Positions 42,673 to 52,354 of a stretch of 64,000 bases of DNA are shown here, one piece after another; the stretch's first letter is position 1; every line of letters begins with the position of its first letter. The DNA lies in NCBI GenBank assembly GCA_028281465.1, contig JANQJV010000277.1:30124-94123 (forward strand), written 5' to 3'. Position numbers and translations under genes: made by a program. Under the pieces are notes generated by a model. It was not told the origin of the DNA. It worked only from the letters and a program-made list of their open reading frames with translations, and did not search any database. Source of the stretch: Azospirillaceae bacterium (GTDB taxonomy: Bacteria; Pseudomonadota; Alphaproteobacteria; Azospirillales; Azospirillaceae).

Positions 42673-43119
42673 ATGGGAGCGATGATCATTGGCGTGGGCA
42701 ACCGCTACCGCAGCGACGACGGGGTCGGCCCCTACCTGGTGGAGCTGTTGACCGCACATGGTATCGATGCCGTTGCGCACAGCGGCGAAGGCATCGGCCT
42801 CATGGACCTCTGGCAGGGTGCCGACGACGTGGTGCTGATCGATGCCGCCATGTCGGGGGCCATCCCCGGCACGCTGCACCGGTTGGATGCCGTGACGACC
42901 CCGGTGCCAAAGAACTTCTTCCGCTATTCCAGCCACCTCTTCGGTGTCGCAGAAGCGGTGGAGATGGCTCGGGCTCTCAAACGGCTGCCACCCGCACTGC
43001 GCCTCTTCGGCATCGAAGGCCAAACCTTTACCACCGGTACCACGCTGTCGCCCGAAGTCGCGCACACCGCGGCGACAGTGTTCCAGGAACTGACTGCTGG
43101 GGTGAAGCGGCCTGGTTGA
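42673..43119 (+). CDS. HybD/HyaD-type hydrogenase maturation protease family protein
   Basis: Peptidase family M52 protein of 148 residues. In hydrogenase systems such enzymes cut the C-terminal peptide from the NiFe large subunit after metal insertion. Seen: the start motif IIGVGNRYRSDDGVGP and acids at the expected nickel-sensing positions (Asp16, Asp57 in VLIDA, His88 in YSSHLFG), plus the GIEGQTF strand near residue 113. No hydrogenase subunit or hyp gene is in this window, so the protein may serve a distant hydrogenase or have another proteolytic role. It diverges from the RibD-like gene across 105 bases. Confidence 0.85.
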   Translation: MGAMIIGVGNRYRSDDGVGPYLVELLTAHGIDAVAHSGEGIGLMDLWQGADDVVLIDAAMSGAIPGTLHRLDAVTTPVPKNFFRYSSHLFGVAEAVEMARALKRLPPALRLFGIEGQTFTTGTTLSPEVAHTAATVFQELTAGVKRPG

Positions 43120-43419
43120 CCGTATCGGTTGCCGGCTGTTGCCAACACTCCGGACTCCAGTTCACAAATTCGCAATCAACAATCTATTCAGTTATTGACT
43201 CCTTTTTTTCACACACGGTTGGGCAACGTGGGGTCAATCCGATTGCGTCATTGGTTGGCCATGGATCGGATATCGTAGGCCAAGTGCCCTCATTAGATCA
43301 GCGAGAATGGATCGTTGGTCGGGCTCGGATGACAGTTTACACATGGGCTGACCTGGCGAGACACGTTCAGTCGTACCAACGGCCCGAAACACTGACCGGT
43401 CCTCGGGCCGCCCTGTTTC

Positions 43420-43532
43420 GGAGCGCCGGCCTCCTTGCCGGCTGGATCGCCGGCTTCCAGCCGGCCCGGACCCCGCCCAGCAGCCGGCCGCCAAGATGGC
43501 GGCGGTCCAGCCGGCCGGGATGCCGGCGCTCC
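43420..43532. repeat. GC-rich palindromic element with 11-bp inverted ends
   Basis: The ends GGAGCGCCGGC (43420-43430) and GCCGGCGCTCC (43522-43532) are perfect inverted repeats. The interior repeats the GCCGGC core several times (GCCGGCTGGATCGCCGGC, TTCCAGCCGGC), so strong nested hairpins are expected. It resembles REP/BIME-type dispersed palindromes; only one copy was noticed in this window. Confidence 0.5.
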
Positions 43533-44178
43533 TCGTTCAGCGCCGAAACCGAACCTGTCATCAATGCGGGCCATGGGTATAAAACCTCAAACGTACCTCA
43601 AAAAACGCAAACCGCACTTGGCGGTCGGACAGGTATGGCCCCGTCCTGACCATGGTTGCGGATCAGGAAAACCGGATCGTGGTATGTCCATGTTTGCATT
43701 AAGCACCTTCGCTATCAGCGTTCGAGAGAGTCGCTTGGTGTGTTGAATTGTCGGGGATTGCCGTGAAGTCCTCGGCGACAGCGGATGCCCCACGCCGCTG
43801 GATGAATGGGGTGGTGGGATGAATGCAAGCTCTGCCGAGATAGGATGGCGTATTCGATCTGGTTTCGGCTGCTTGAGTCAATGATAGAAATAGGTAGTGT
43901 TTTTAAAATATCTCGAATGAATAGACACATATGTGAATGTAAATCATTGCTACTACCGCAGCGATCTCGACCGATTGCGGGCGTTGGCGCTGGGAGATGG
44001 CATCGCCCCGTGGCTGCCGTTCGAGACCCGCCGGCGTAACCGGTCTCAAGCAGACGGCCGCTCAGGCTCTGCTGCTCCTCCACCACGGTGCCTGCCCTGC
44101 CCGTCACAATCGCAGGGATGCGGGAAAATCCCGCCATGATTGCATTGCCCGTTTGACCGCATGGCCTCAAGTGCTAAT

Positions 44179-44188
44179 GGTATATACC
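44179..44188. promoter_or_regulatory. GGTATATACC palindrome before the PQQ dehydrogenase
   Basis: A perfect 10-bp palindrome ends 28 bases before the start codon. It follows TCAAGTGCTAATG (44167-44179), a 13-base string that is also found upstream of the FAD-FeS oxidoreductase (54734-54746). It may be a regulator site or a promoter element. Confidence 0.3.
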
Positions 44189-44216
44189 GTAACCAATAAC
44201 ACCTGGGAGGATCGAA

Positions 44217-45482
44217 ATGCCGTTGTGTCGTCTTGTGTCTCGCCTCGGTCTAACTGCCGTGCTCCTGGCCGGCGTTTCCGGTTCAGCCCTGGCGCAGGGC
44301 AGCAATCTTGAGCGGCTGTCGCAATTCAAAACCACTGGAACCACCGAGTTCCAAACGGTCGACCAGAGCGGTCGGCGGGCCGATCAGTTGCGGGCCAACT
44401 TGGAGCGCATCACTCTGCCCGAGGGATTTCGCATCGATTTGTATGCCGTCGTGCCCGACGCCCGGCATATGGCCGTTGCCCCGCAGGGCACCGTGACGTT
44501 CGTCGGCACACGCAAGACCAAAGTGTGGTCGGTGGTCGACCGTGATCGCGACCGGGTCGCCGATGAGGTCATGGACTTTGCACCGTCCATCACCTTCACC
44601 GTTCCGAACGGACCCTGTTTTTCACGCGACGGATTTCTTTACATCGCCGAGCAGAACCGGGTGCTGGTGTTCCCGGCGGCCGAGTTCTTCTTCGAAGGCC
44701 CGGACGTGGCGGCCTTCAACGTGGTGGCACAAGGTGACCTGATCCCGGAGGACGAGGAATCCTACAACCACACGGCACGAGTGTGCCGGATCGGAGCGGA
44801 CGGCAAGCTTTACATATCGCTTGGGCAACCGTTCAACGTCTTCCCACCGGAGAAGATGGATTTGTATATGGAAACCGGCATTGGTGGCATTGTGCGGATA
44901 AACACCGACGGCACCGACCGGGAGGTTTATGCCGCCGGCATCCGCAATTCGGTCGGCATGGACTTCAACCCCGCGAACGGCGAGCTCTGGTTCACCGACA
45001 ATCAGGTGGACGGCATGGGCGATGATATCCCACCGGGTGAGCTGAACCGGGCCACCGGCCCCGGCCAGCATTTTGGCTTTCCGTGGTACGGCGGCGGGGA
45101 TACACGCACCCACGAATATGCGACCGAAACCCCACCAGATGGCCTTGTATTTCCGGAAGTCGACATGGTGGCCCACGCCGCGGACCTGGGCATGACCTTC
45201 TACACCGGGCGGATGTTCCCCGACCGTTACCGTGGTGGCATTTTCTCCGCCCAGCACGGCTCTTGGAACCGCACCACGCCTGTCGGCGCGCGTGTCATGT
45301 TCACGCCACTGAACGAGGACGGCAGCGCCGGCAATACGGAGGTGTTTGCTGCCGGTTGGCTGGATGACGAGACGGGCGAATACCATGGCCGTCCCGTCGA
45401 CGTTGCGCAGTTGGCCGACGGTTCCATTCTGGTGTCGGACGACTTCGCCGGCGCCGTTTACCGCATCTGGTACGAAGGCTGA
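44217..45482 (+). CDS. Secreted PQQ-dependent sugar (glucose/sorbosone-type) dehydrogenase
   Basis: Soluble periplasmic six-bladed beta-propeller dehydrogenase of the GSDH/sorbosone dehydrogenase family, 421 residues, oxidising a sugar or aldose with PQQ. A signal peptide (residues 1-26, cleavage after SALA) is clear. Family landmarks: LPEGFRIDLYA, YNHTARVCRIGADGKLYISL, AAGIRNSVGMDFNPANGELW, FTDNQVDGMGDDIPPGELN, HFGFPWYGGG and SAQHGSWNRTTPVG near the C-terminal third. A GGGAGG ribosome-binding site precedes the ATG. A c-type cytochrome gene follows after 109 bases and probably takes the electrons. The exact sugar is not predictable. Confidence 0.87.
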   Translation: MPLCRLVSRLGLTAVLLAGVSGSALAQGSNLERLSQFKTTGTTEFQTVDQSGRRADQLRANLERITLPEGFRIDLYAVVPDARHMAVAPQGTVTFVGTRKTKVWSVVDRDRDRVADEVMDFAPSITFTVPNGPCFSRDGFLYIAEQNRVLVFPAAEFFFEGPDVAAFNVVAQGDLIPEDEESYNHTARVCRIGADGKLYISLGQPFNVFPPEKMDLYMETGIGGIVRINTDGTDREVYAAGIRNSVGMDFNPANGELWFTDNQVDGMGDDIPPGELNRATGPGQHFGFPWYGGGDTRTHEYATETPPDGLVFPEVDMVAHAADLGMTFYTGRMFPDRYRGGIFSAQHGSWNRTTPVGARVMFTPLNEDGSAGNTEVFAAGWLDDETGEYHGRPVDVAQLADGSILVSDDFAGAVYRIWYEG

Positions 45483-45591
45483 GACGGTCGGCAACACTCC
45501 GGCGCACGTCGTTCGGACGATGTGCGCTGAGTGCCCCTGCGCACCGACTCAGATCGACCGATCCCCATCCTCATCATCCTGGACGTTTGCC

Positions 45592-45924
45592 ATGACAGAC
45601 GCTTGGCCGTTTTTGGCTGTGAGCCTGCTTATCTTGGGTTCGGCCGGTTCCGTGGCAGCCGGCGACCTGGCCGCCGGTCGATCGGTGGCAGAGACCGTTT
45701 GTGCCACTTGCCATGGTGTTGACGGCATCGCCGTGGCGCCGGACGCGCCCCATCTCGCCGGCGAGAACAGACTCTACCTGCGTGCCCAACTGCGTGCCTT
45801 CCGATCCGGCAGGCGCCAACATCCACAGATGTCGATCATCGCTCAAGCGCTGACCGACCAGGAGTTGGCCGATGTGGTAGCATGGTACGAGGCGATTCAG
45901 ATTACCGCGGTCATGCCTGACTAA
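45592..45924 (+). CDS. Small periplasmic cytochrome c (class I)
   Basis: A 110-residue protein with a signal peptide (residues 1-23, SVAAG) and one haem c site, CATCHG, near residue 38; a Met in HPQMSII is the likely sixth iron ligand. The terminal ELADVVAWYEAI helix is typical of cytochrome c553-like folds. The in-frame Met at 45592 starts the signal peptide; a longer frame upstream overlaps the dehydrogenase and lacks sense. It probably accepts electrons from the PQQ dehydrogenase encoded just upstream and passes them to a terminal oxidase. Confidence 0.87.
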   Translation: MTDAWPFLAVSLLILGSAGSVAAGDLAAGRSVAETVCATCHGVDGIAVAPDAPHLAGENRLYLRAQLRAFRSGRRQHPQMSIIAQALTDQELADVVAWYEAIQITAVMPD

Positions 45925-47027
45925 GAGGCAAGAGCCGCATCATCCGATGGGTCGTTTGCGGGTGGGAACCCGAACCCATCCAGAATTGAAAACTGTCAGT
46001 CGTGGCAATGATCCATGCTGAGGTGGACCGCACCATTTGGACTGGGATAGGCCTGAGTCAAATAGTAGAGTGCCACCCGACAGGTCTGGGTTTCCACAGT
46101 CACGGACAAGCCTCTGCTCGAGTTTTCGGATTTGCCCTGGAGAACACAAATGTTGTTGGTGCAGGCGTATGCGAGCGCCATGTTTTTCCACGGCGTGAAT
46201 TTGCCAAATCACGTGTGGTGAAGACCAATCCACCTTTTAAGTATCCGCCTCGCGGTCAAAATACAGCCGTTATATTTCCATCATCAATCAAAAGAATGAC
46301 GGTTGCCGCTCATCCAACGGCCCAATCTCCGTCCGCCGACCGAGCCACAGCCCAACGTCGTGGCCGTGCTACCCGGATACGCCCTCCCATCAGTAAAGAC
46401 CTTTGGCCTCACGTCATCGATTTTGCACGATCGGAGTACCAAAAAAACCGCAAAACGGCGAAGGCGGGTTAGGTCCAACGCGAAGATCGACGGTCTTACA
46501 CCACGGCAACAGACACTGCATCCCAGCACCCCACACCATAGGACGGAACCGAGATACCTCATCACCAAGCCACCCCGCCGGATCACCTCAGGACGACGCT
46601 TGCCATCCATCAACCATCGGTTGGCGGTGCCCAATTGTTCAGCTACTATATCTAGATTTAGCCTCGAGATGCAGAGGAGAGATGTTTTTTTTGGGCTTGT
46701 ACAAGGATCGCAGCCGTACCTTTCATACCATACTGTAAACGACACCGTTGACTAGTCAGTGACGAAGCGCCTATAATATATTAGTCCCGATGGGATCGGT
46801 AAAGTATGGAATAGAGTTTCGTGAAAGCCATCTTCTGATCTGAGTTGCCCCGATTTCTGTGACCTCCTGCTGACTTTGGGAGGCTCAATCACTGACTGAA
46901 TGGCCTGGCGGATCAGACTATTTGGCCATTCCAGTACGGCACGTTGCTCACCCCTAAACGGTGCAATGTTCCAATTTCTTGTCACGAATTCCCGCAAACC
47001 GGGCAATTTACATGTGGAATCAAAGAA
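45925..47027. other. Intergenic region without recognised genes
   Basis: About 1.1 kb with mixed composition, including an AT-rich patch at 46650-46810. Several open frames of 60-155 codons occur on both strands. None has a recognisable motif or a good ribosome-binding site; the leftward 61-codon frame at 45996-46181 is the most protein-like. The proximal promoter of the chemoreceptor must lie at its right end. Confidence 0.6.
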
Positions 47028-49112
47028 ATGCTCAGTAAACTCTTCATTGGAGCGAAGATCGCTGCTGCATTTGGGTTAGTTATTTCGACCTTCTTTGCTC
47101 TGGGTGTCCTGATGGTGGTCCTTGCCCTATCTGGCAAGCAGGCGCGGGAAGCAATGGCGACGGCCGGACGCGATTTAGATCTGGTTCGGGAGGTTCAGAT
47201 ATTAGCACAGGAGTATTTGCGCACGCATGACAGCGGTGACGTCACCGAAGCCGAGTCACTTCTGGTCAGTATTGACGGTAGCGAACAATCGGGAACGACG
47301 GACTCACTACGCGATTACACCGCGGCACTACAGCAGGAAAGGGAACATCTGACTGCCATTGACGCCTCGGGAGCAATCGTTGCCCAGCTTGTTGAGCGCG
47401 TTGTGCAGATCTCCACGGACATCTCCGCGCTCCAGACAACCAAGATCGAACGTTTTTCTCGAATCTATGCCCAAGCCCGCGAGCAGCTTACCGCCGCCGC
47501 TGAAGCTCAGGATGGGGTCCGCCTGATCCGGGCCCTCCGTATGAACGATGCCGGCCAACAGCAACTGCGAAACAGCCACAGCGTCAACGAAGACGCTCAG
47601 AAACTGATGCTGGCCGCGACCCGTGCTCAAAGCGCGACACTTGACTACCGCTATGCCCGCGACGACGATATCCGCACCGCCGCTCAAAACAGTTTCCGCA
47701 CGGCGGCGGCAAACATGGACGGAGCGGCTCAACGCCTTCAGGAGCGCTTGTCCGGTGTTTCAAAGCAACAAGCCGCCTCGGTCGCCGAAATCAGTCGGGA
47801 GTTGCAGGAGGCCTTCGATGTGCTCCAGCGTGAAGCGCTGGCGCTTCGTCAGGCTAACATAGCGCTTTTTGCCGCCTCCGGCGATCTTGTCACGGTGTTC
47901 CAAGCGGCCAAGAAACAGGCCGAAGAGCAGCTCGTCGCCGTGTCGGAGGGGATCAACACGACGCTGCTGGCGTCCCTTGGCTTCGCGGTTCTGATTGCCA
48001 TCATCCTAACAACACTTCTGAATAGAAACATTGGCGGTCCGATCCAGCGCCTGACTGGCGTGATGGGCAAGCTCGCCGAGGGCAACCGGTCTGTCACTGT
48101 GCCGGATCGCGACCGCGGCGACGAGGTTGGAGCGATGGCGCGCGCGGTCGAGGTTTTCCGTGAGAATGCCGAACGCATTGCCAGTCTTGAGGCGGAGAAC
48201 CGCAATGCGGAGAAGAAGTCGACCGCCGAGCGGGTCAGGGAGATCCGAACCCTCTCAGCCGAACTGGATACCGCGACACGATCGGTAATAGACAGCGTAA
48301 TGTCGACCGCCGACAGATTTGCACAAGAGATGAAAGAACTGACGCACATCGCCGGCGACACACGAAGGCATGTGGAAGTGGTACAAGAAGCGGTGCAGAA
48401 CGCGAACATCAACCTGGCAGCCGTCGCCAACTCAACGCATCAAATGTCCGGCGCGGTACGCGAGATCTCCAGTCAAACGAACAACTCCAACATGCTCTCT
48501 CGAGAGGCGGTCAGCGAAACGGAAAAGCTTGTCAACTCCGTAAAGCAGGTCACCGACTCAGCGCATCAGGTCCAGCAGGTGATCAAGTTGGTGCAAGGCA
48601 TCGCCAAACAGACAAACCTGCTGGCTTTGAACGCAACGATCGAAGCGGCGCGGGCCGGTCAGGCGGGCAAGGGTTTCGCCGTCGTTGCGAGCGAGGTCAA
48701 GTCCCTGGCAAAACAAACCGGATCGGCAACCGGCACCATCGAAGAGCAGATCGACGGCATCGGCACGGCGGTCGACTTGGCGGCCCAGTCCGCCAGTGGT
48801 TTCCAGGATATGATGAACCGCATCGCCCATATCACAGATGCCATTGCGGGGGCGATCGAAGAACAGTCGACCGTGACCCAAGAAATCAGCGTAAACGTCC
48901 AGAATGTCGCGGATCGGACCAGCGAGGTCTCGAATACCGTGGATGGTGTCACGAAGAATGCTCAACGTATTGAGGAAACGGCGACCCTGTTGACTGGTTC
49001 CGTTGGTCACATATCGAGCAACGCCACCAATCTTCAGTCGGCGGTAAGCCGCCTTCTCAACCGCCTCGAGGCCGACGCCCGAGCACTCGAGTCGTCTGCT
49101 GCGACCCTATGA
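47028..49112 (+). CDS. Methyl-accepting chemotaxis protein with helical periplasmic domain
   Basis: Chemoreceptor of 694 residues that signals to CheA/CheW. TM1 spans ~10-33 and TM2 ~318-342; between them lies an almost all-alpha, Gln/Ala/Glu-rich sensor of ~280 residues (HBM-like in look, not confirmed). A HAMP domain follows ([17 protein letters not shown] to [16 protein letters not shown]), then the signalling hairpin with the tip [20 protein letters not shown] and [15 protein letters not shown]. There is no C-terminal CheR-tether pentapeptide. The ATG at 47028 starts directly before TM1 and is preferred over the upstream in-frame start at 46944. A secreted PDC-like protein gene follows 84 bases later and may supply ligand sensing. 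Confidence 0.92.
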   Translation: MLSKLFIGAKIAAAFGLVISTFFALGVLMVVLALSGKQAREAMATAGRDLDLVREVQILAQEYLRTHDSGDVTEAESLLVSIDGSEQSGTTDSLRDYTAALQQEREHLTAIDASGAIVAQLVERVVQISTDISALQTTKIERFSRIYAQAREQLTAAAEAQDGVRLIRALRMNDAGQQQLRNSHSVNEDAQKLMLAATRAQSATLDYRYARDDDIRTAAQNSFRTAAANMDGAAQRLQERLSGVSKQQAASVAEISRELQEAFDVLQREALALRQANIALFAASGDLVTVFQAAKKQAEEQLVAVSEGINTTLLASLGFAVLIAIILTTLLNRNIGGPIQRLTGVMGKLAEGNRSVTVPDRDRGDEVGAMARAVEVFRENAERIASLEAENRNAEKKSTAERVREIRTLSAELDTATRSVIDSVMSTADRFAQEMKELTHIAGDTRRHVEVVQEAVQNANINLAAVANSTHQMSGAVREISSQTNNSNMLSREAVSETEKLVNSVKQVTDSAHQVQQVIKLVQGIAKQTNLLALNATIEAARAGQAGKGFAVVASEVKSLAKQTGSATGTIEEQIDGIGTAVDLAAQSASGFQDMMNRIAHITDAIAGAIEEQSTVTQEISVNVQNVADRTSEVSNTVDGVTKNAQRIEETATLLTGSVGHISSNATNLQSAVSRLLNRLEADARALESSAATL

Positions 49113-49132
49113 CAAGGCTGCGGCTTCCTATC

Positions 49133-49174
49133 ATCATCAAACCGACGGTAAATTATCATCAAACCGACGGTAAA
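49133..49174. repeat. 22-bp tandem duplication between the chemoreceptor and PDC gene
   Basis: ATCATCAAACCGACGGTAAA occurs at 49133-49152 and again at 49155-49174. The repeat directly precedes the ribosome-binding region (TTGGGAG) of the next gene. Confidence 0.8.
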
Positions 49175-49196
49175 CACATCTTGGGAGATTGACGGA

Positions 49197-49766
49197 ATGA
49201 CTATTCGGCTTTTCTTTCTGATCGTGACCATCACCGTGGGCACAGCCTTTGCCACAGCCCGGGCCAGCGATTTCGACGCGGGCGTGAGAGCGGCGTTCGA
49301 CACCTATGTCAAGCCGTGGTTGCATCACGCCGAGATTCAAGACGCTTTGCGGACCCAGAATGCCGACCATGCCGCGCTGACAGCAGACGAGATTTCGGCC
49401 CGCGACCAGCTCTGGCGTGCCGAAGGTGGCGGCGCCCAATTCGATGAGATCATGGCGAAGCCCTGCTCGTCCTTCATGCTTGATCAGCAGGAGCGCACAG
49501 GCGGGCTGATTGTCGAATTGTTCATCGTTGACCTGAAGGGATTGAACGCTTGCCAGACAGTCATCACCAGTGATGTTCTCCAAGGCGACGAGCCCAAGTT
49601 CCAGGTGCCAATGGCGGGCGGCGCCAATGGTGAAATCATCGAAGAGATGGAATGGGACGACGAGATCGGCAGCTTTCTACAGAAGATTAGCCGGACCATT
49701 ACCGACAGTGAAACCGGCGAGGTTATTGGGACCATTACCGCAGGCCTTGTCATAGACTTGCTATAA
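49197..49766 (+). CDS. Secreted PDC/Cache-like sensor-domain protein
   Basis: A 189-residue protein with a signal peptide (residues ~1-23, ending ATARA). The mature part shows the stand-alone PDC/Cache pattern: IVELFIVDLKGLNACQTVIT, SDVLQGDEPKFQVPMAGG, a conserved acidic DDE before SFLQKISRTI and TDSETGEVIGTITAGLVIDL at the end. Single-domain proteins of this kind are known beside sensory genes in Proteobacteria; the domain normally binds small organic ligands in the periplasm. It follows the chemoreceptor on the same strand after an 84-base gap that includes the tandem duplication. It may present ligand to that receptor; this is inference. Confidence 0.75.
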   Translation: MTIRLFFLIVTITVGTAFATARASDFDAGVRAAFDTYVKPWLHHAEIQDALRTQNADHAALTADEISARDQLWRAEGGGAQFDEIMAKPCSSFMLDQQERTGGLIVELFIVDLKGLNACQTVITSDVLQGDEPKFQVPMAGGANGEIIEEMEWDDEIGSFLQKISRTITDSETGEVIGTITAGLVIDLL

Positions 49767-49769
49767 TCC

Positions 49770-49821
49770 TTGAGTGGTTTCTAGCCGGTTGACCTTCCGT
49801 CGTGGAGGTCAACCCACTCAA
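49770..49821. terminator. Candidate bidirectional terminator stem
   Basis: GGTTGACCT (49787-49795) and AGGTCAACC (49806-49814) pair perfectly around a 10-base loop, and TTGAGTGG/CCACTCAA extend the stem outside a bulge. It lies between the convergent PDC protein and tctA genes. There is no strong T-run, so the call is tentative. Confidence 0.4.
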
Positions 49822-50052
49822 TCGCGCACTCGGCCCAGGCATGGGATTACCGGTCTTGGATTACACCAGGGGCTCCGTGCGCGGCGATTGGCGCCAGACC
49901 AACGGCCGGGCAGACCGAGATCGGCACGCCGAGATCGAATGATCCTCAGGGAGACGCCCCCCCGAAGCATACACCTCAAGGAAGTCGCGCCCCTTCCCTT
50001 CCGACACCGCCGGAGGTAGCACCGTTGGTCGGTGCGGGGGCGTGGCCGCCCA

Positions 50053-51552
50053 TCACCCGACGGCGGTCTGTCGCGCCCGATGGCGACGATACTGTCCATA
50101 AAAACCGTAGACCAAAGAGGCCAGGCTGGCGAGGAGCAAAACCGCCGTGATCGGGCGACTGGCAAACGCCCAATAGCTATAATCAACGATCATCAAGCCT
50201 TGGCGCAGACTGAGCTCGGCGATCGGTCCCAGAACCAGGCCGATGATAAAGGACGCGACCGGATACTGAAGACGACGCAGGAGGAAGCCGGTTGCGCCCA
50301 TAAGCAGCATGACTGCAACGTCGAAGGGATTTGAGTTGAGCGCATAGACTCCAGTCATGCACAAGACAACGATTGCAGGACCGACCAGCGCATACGGCGC
50401 TCGCAGAATTAAAGCAAAGTACCGCGCAGCCGGGAGACCGAACAATAACATCAACACATTGGCTAGCATCATACCGATGAAAACGGAATAGACGAGCTGC
50501 GAATTTTGTTGCATCAACAAAGGCCCCGGGATAATGCCGTGGATCGTCAATCCGCCCAGCATCACCGCGGTGGTCGCACTGCCCGGGATCCCGAGGGCCA
50601 GGAGCGGAATCATCGAACCGCCCACCGCCGAATTGTTGGCGGCTTCGGGAGCGGCGATACCCTCGGCAATGCCGGTGCCGAACGCCTCGGGGTGTTTCGA
50701 CCAGCGAACCGCCTCCGAGTAACTGATGAAGGCCGCGGTGGTGGCACCGACGCCGGGCAAGGCTCCGATGATTGCGCCCACCGTCGAAGACCGCAGCAGT
50801 GTGATCCGGGTCGCCAAGAGTTCCCGAAACGTCGGCAACTGGGTGGAGACCTTCGTCGTGGACTCAGGCGTATGGTGGCTTTCACTCACCCGTTGCAACA
50901 CTTCGGCCAGCGCAAACATGCCGATGATCGCGGGCACGAAGCTGACACCGGTCAAGAGTCCGAGGTTGCCGAACGTGTAACGCTGCATGCCGGTGATCGG
51001 GTCGAGACCGATGGTGGCCACACCGAGGCCCAAGAGGCCTGCGGTCAGCCCTTTGAGGAGCGAGCCGCCGCCGATCCCAGAGATCGCCGTGATGCCGAGA
51101 ACCGCCAGGGCGAAATACTCCGGCGGACCGAAGCTCAACGCCAGCCGGGCCATGGGGGGAGCAAACAAAGTCAGGACAACCGTGCCGAAAATCCCCCCGA
51201 TTGCCGACGCAGAAAGGGCGATACCGAGCGCCCTGCCCGCCTGCCCACGCTTGGCCATGGGATAGCCGTCGAGGGCGGTACAAGCAGCTTCCGGACTCCC
51301 TGGTGTGTTGAACAGGATTGCGGAGATCGAGCCGCCAAACGTCGAACCGACATAAACGCCGCCGAGCAGCAGCAACCCCTCGGTGGGGTCAAACACGAAT
51401 GTAAATGGGATCAATAGCGCCACACCGACGATGCCGGTCAATCCCGGCACAGACCCGAAGGTAATCCCCCAGATCACCGCAAAGACGATCAAAAGAAATG
51501 TGGTGGGGTTGCCGATCATATAGGCGATGGCTTCGGCGAATGGTTCAAGCAT
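50053..51552 (-). CDS. tctA: Tripartite tricarboxylate transporter, large membrane subunit TctA
   Basis: Large permease subunit of a TTT-family transporter, 499 residues with about twelve hydrophobic segments. Family landmarks are IWGITFGSVPGLTGIVGVAL near residue 29, FGGSISAILFNTPGSPEAACTALDGYPMAKRGQAGRAL (70-110, given here as the well-known NTPGSP region), the mirrored GALPGVGATTAAFISYSEAV region near 263 and EAANNSAVGGSMIPLLALGIPGSATTAVMLGG near 305. It is the last gene of an aminotransferase-tctC-tctB-tctA set transcribed leftward. The complex uses the ion gradient and a periplasmic TctC protein to import small carboxylates; the substrate here is unknown. Confidence 0.94.
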   Translation of the reverse strand: MLEPFAEAIAYMIGNPTTFLLIVFAVIWGITFGSVPGLTGIVGVALLIPFTFVFDPTEGLLLLGGVYVGSTFGGSISAILFNTPGSPEAACTALDGYPMAKRGQAGRALGIALSASAIGGIFGTVVLTLFAPPMARLALSFGPPEYFALAVLGITAISGIGGGSLLKGLTAGLLGLGVATIGLDPITGMQRYTFGNLGLLTGVSFVPAIIGMFALAEVLQRVSESHHTPESTTKVSTQLPTFRELLATRITLLRSSTVGAIIGALPGVGATTAAFISYSEAVRWSKHPEAFGTGIAEGIAAPEAANNSAVGGSMIPLLALGIPGSATTAVMLGGLTIHGIIPGPLLMQQNSQLVYSVFIGMMLANVLMLLFGLPAARYFALILRAPYALVGPAIVVLCMTGVYALNSNPFDVAVMLLMGATGFLLRRLQYPVASFIIGLVLGPIAELSLRQGLMIVDYSYWAFASRPITAVLLLASLASLVYGFYGQYRRHRARQTAVG

Positions 51553-51728
51553 TGCAATTGGCTCCAGGGAGGGTGACCCGTCGGCCCAAGCAGTGGCGAG
51601 CGTGCCTAAGGTCAGGCAAGAACGTAAGAGCGTTGTGCTTTCCTAAGGATTTCAGACCAATCGTGCGGCGTGACGGTTTGCCTGCACATCATTGCCAAAA
51701 ACTTGGCTTAACTCACGCAGGTTCAGCT

Positions 51729-52253
51729 CTAGTAAAGCAGCAGACTGATATCATAAAACACACCGACACCACGCGGCAGCGGCAACGCCAGCACCCGTGT
51801 GAAGATAAAGACAAGTATCAAAGTAAACAATGGCGCAAACAGGATTTTAACTGCCGCCATCTTGAACGACACAGTAAAACTTGCCAACCACAAGAACAGT
51901 AAAGTTGCAATTGAAAATCCCAGATATTGAAAGCCGAAATAGTAAGCCATAATGAGAATGGCCATCGCGATTACGCGCAGGGAAATGAACACGCTTTGCG
52001 CGGATGGCATACCGGTGTTGGTTGCCAGGCCGGCGTTCCAAGCCTTGAGTTGGGCGCGCAGCCCCAGGATTGAGCTGATGACCTGTCCGCCCGTGGTCAG
52101 CGCCATCAGGCCGAACACCAGTTTCGGCCAAAAATCTGTGTCGACTTGGCTATACCGCGGTGACGTCGGAAATCCGTCGGCGATACACCACAACCAGATC
52201 GACCCGAGGAAAAAAAACCCGGCAACCGCCAGATTCACAATGGCTTTGCCCAT
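51729..52253 (-). CDS. tctB: Tripartite tricarboxylate transporter, small membrane subunit TctB
   Basis: A 174-residue membrane protein with four predicted helices (around residues 5-26, 44-62, 87-105 and 108-165 in two halves). The order TctC-TctB-TctA and the size are standard for the family, whose small subunit is otherwise poorly conserved. The start has an AAGGCGG ribosome-binding site. The gap to tctA is 176 bases and to tctC 101 bases. Confidence 0.9.
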   Translation of the reverse strand: MGKAIVNLAVAGFFFLGSIWLWCIADGFPTSPRYSQVDTDFWPKLVFGLMALTTGGQVISSILGLRAQLKAWNAGLATNTGMPSAQSVFISLRVIAMAILIMAYYFGFQYLGFSIATLLFLWLASFTVSFKMAAVKILFAPLFTLILVFIFTRVLALPLPRGVGVFYDISLLLY

Positions 52254-52354
52254 TTTTCCGCCTTGTCCCGTGTCAGCACACCGCTCGGATGGTCCCCCGC
52301 GCGGACCTACGGCGCCGGTTCCGCCCCGCAGGTCCCTGTCTCCATCGGGCGGGG

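Larger units (their letters stand above)
43120..44216. other. Intergenic region without recognised genes
   Basis: About 1.1 kb. It holds a GC-rich palindromic element (43420-43532), an AT-rich patch around 43840-43970 and a small GCGGGA/TCCCGC stem near 44115-44130. Open frames of 60-330 codons are present on both strands but are low-complexity Arg/Pro/Ala frames with no recognisable motif. Confidence 0.6.

Noticed and set aside
41629..43065. Extended 478-codon version of the RibD-like frame
   Set aside because: The extra N-terminus is antisense to the M52 protease gene and is not protein-like; the ATG at 42567 has a strong ribosome-binding site.
45996..46181. 61-codon leftward frame with Cys/Thr-rich protein-like sequence
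   Set aside because: No ribosome-binding site, no recognisable family, and surrounded by non-coding DNA; too weak to call a gene.
46284..46755. Overlapping 110-155-codon frames on both strands, considered as a transposase remnant
   Set aside because: No DDE or other transposase motif and no inverted ends could be seen.
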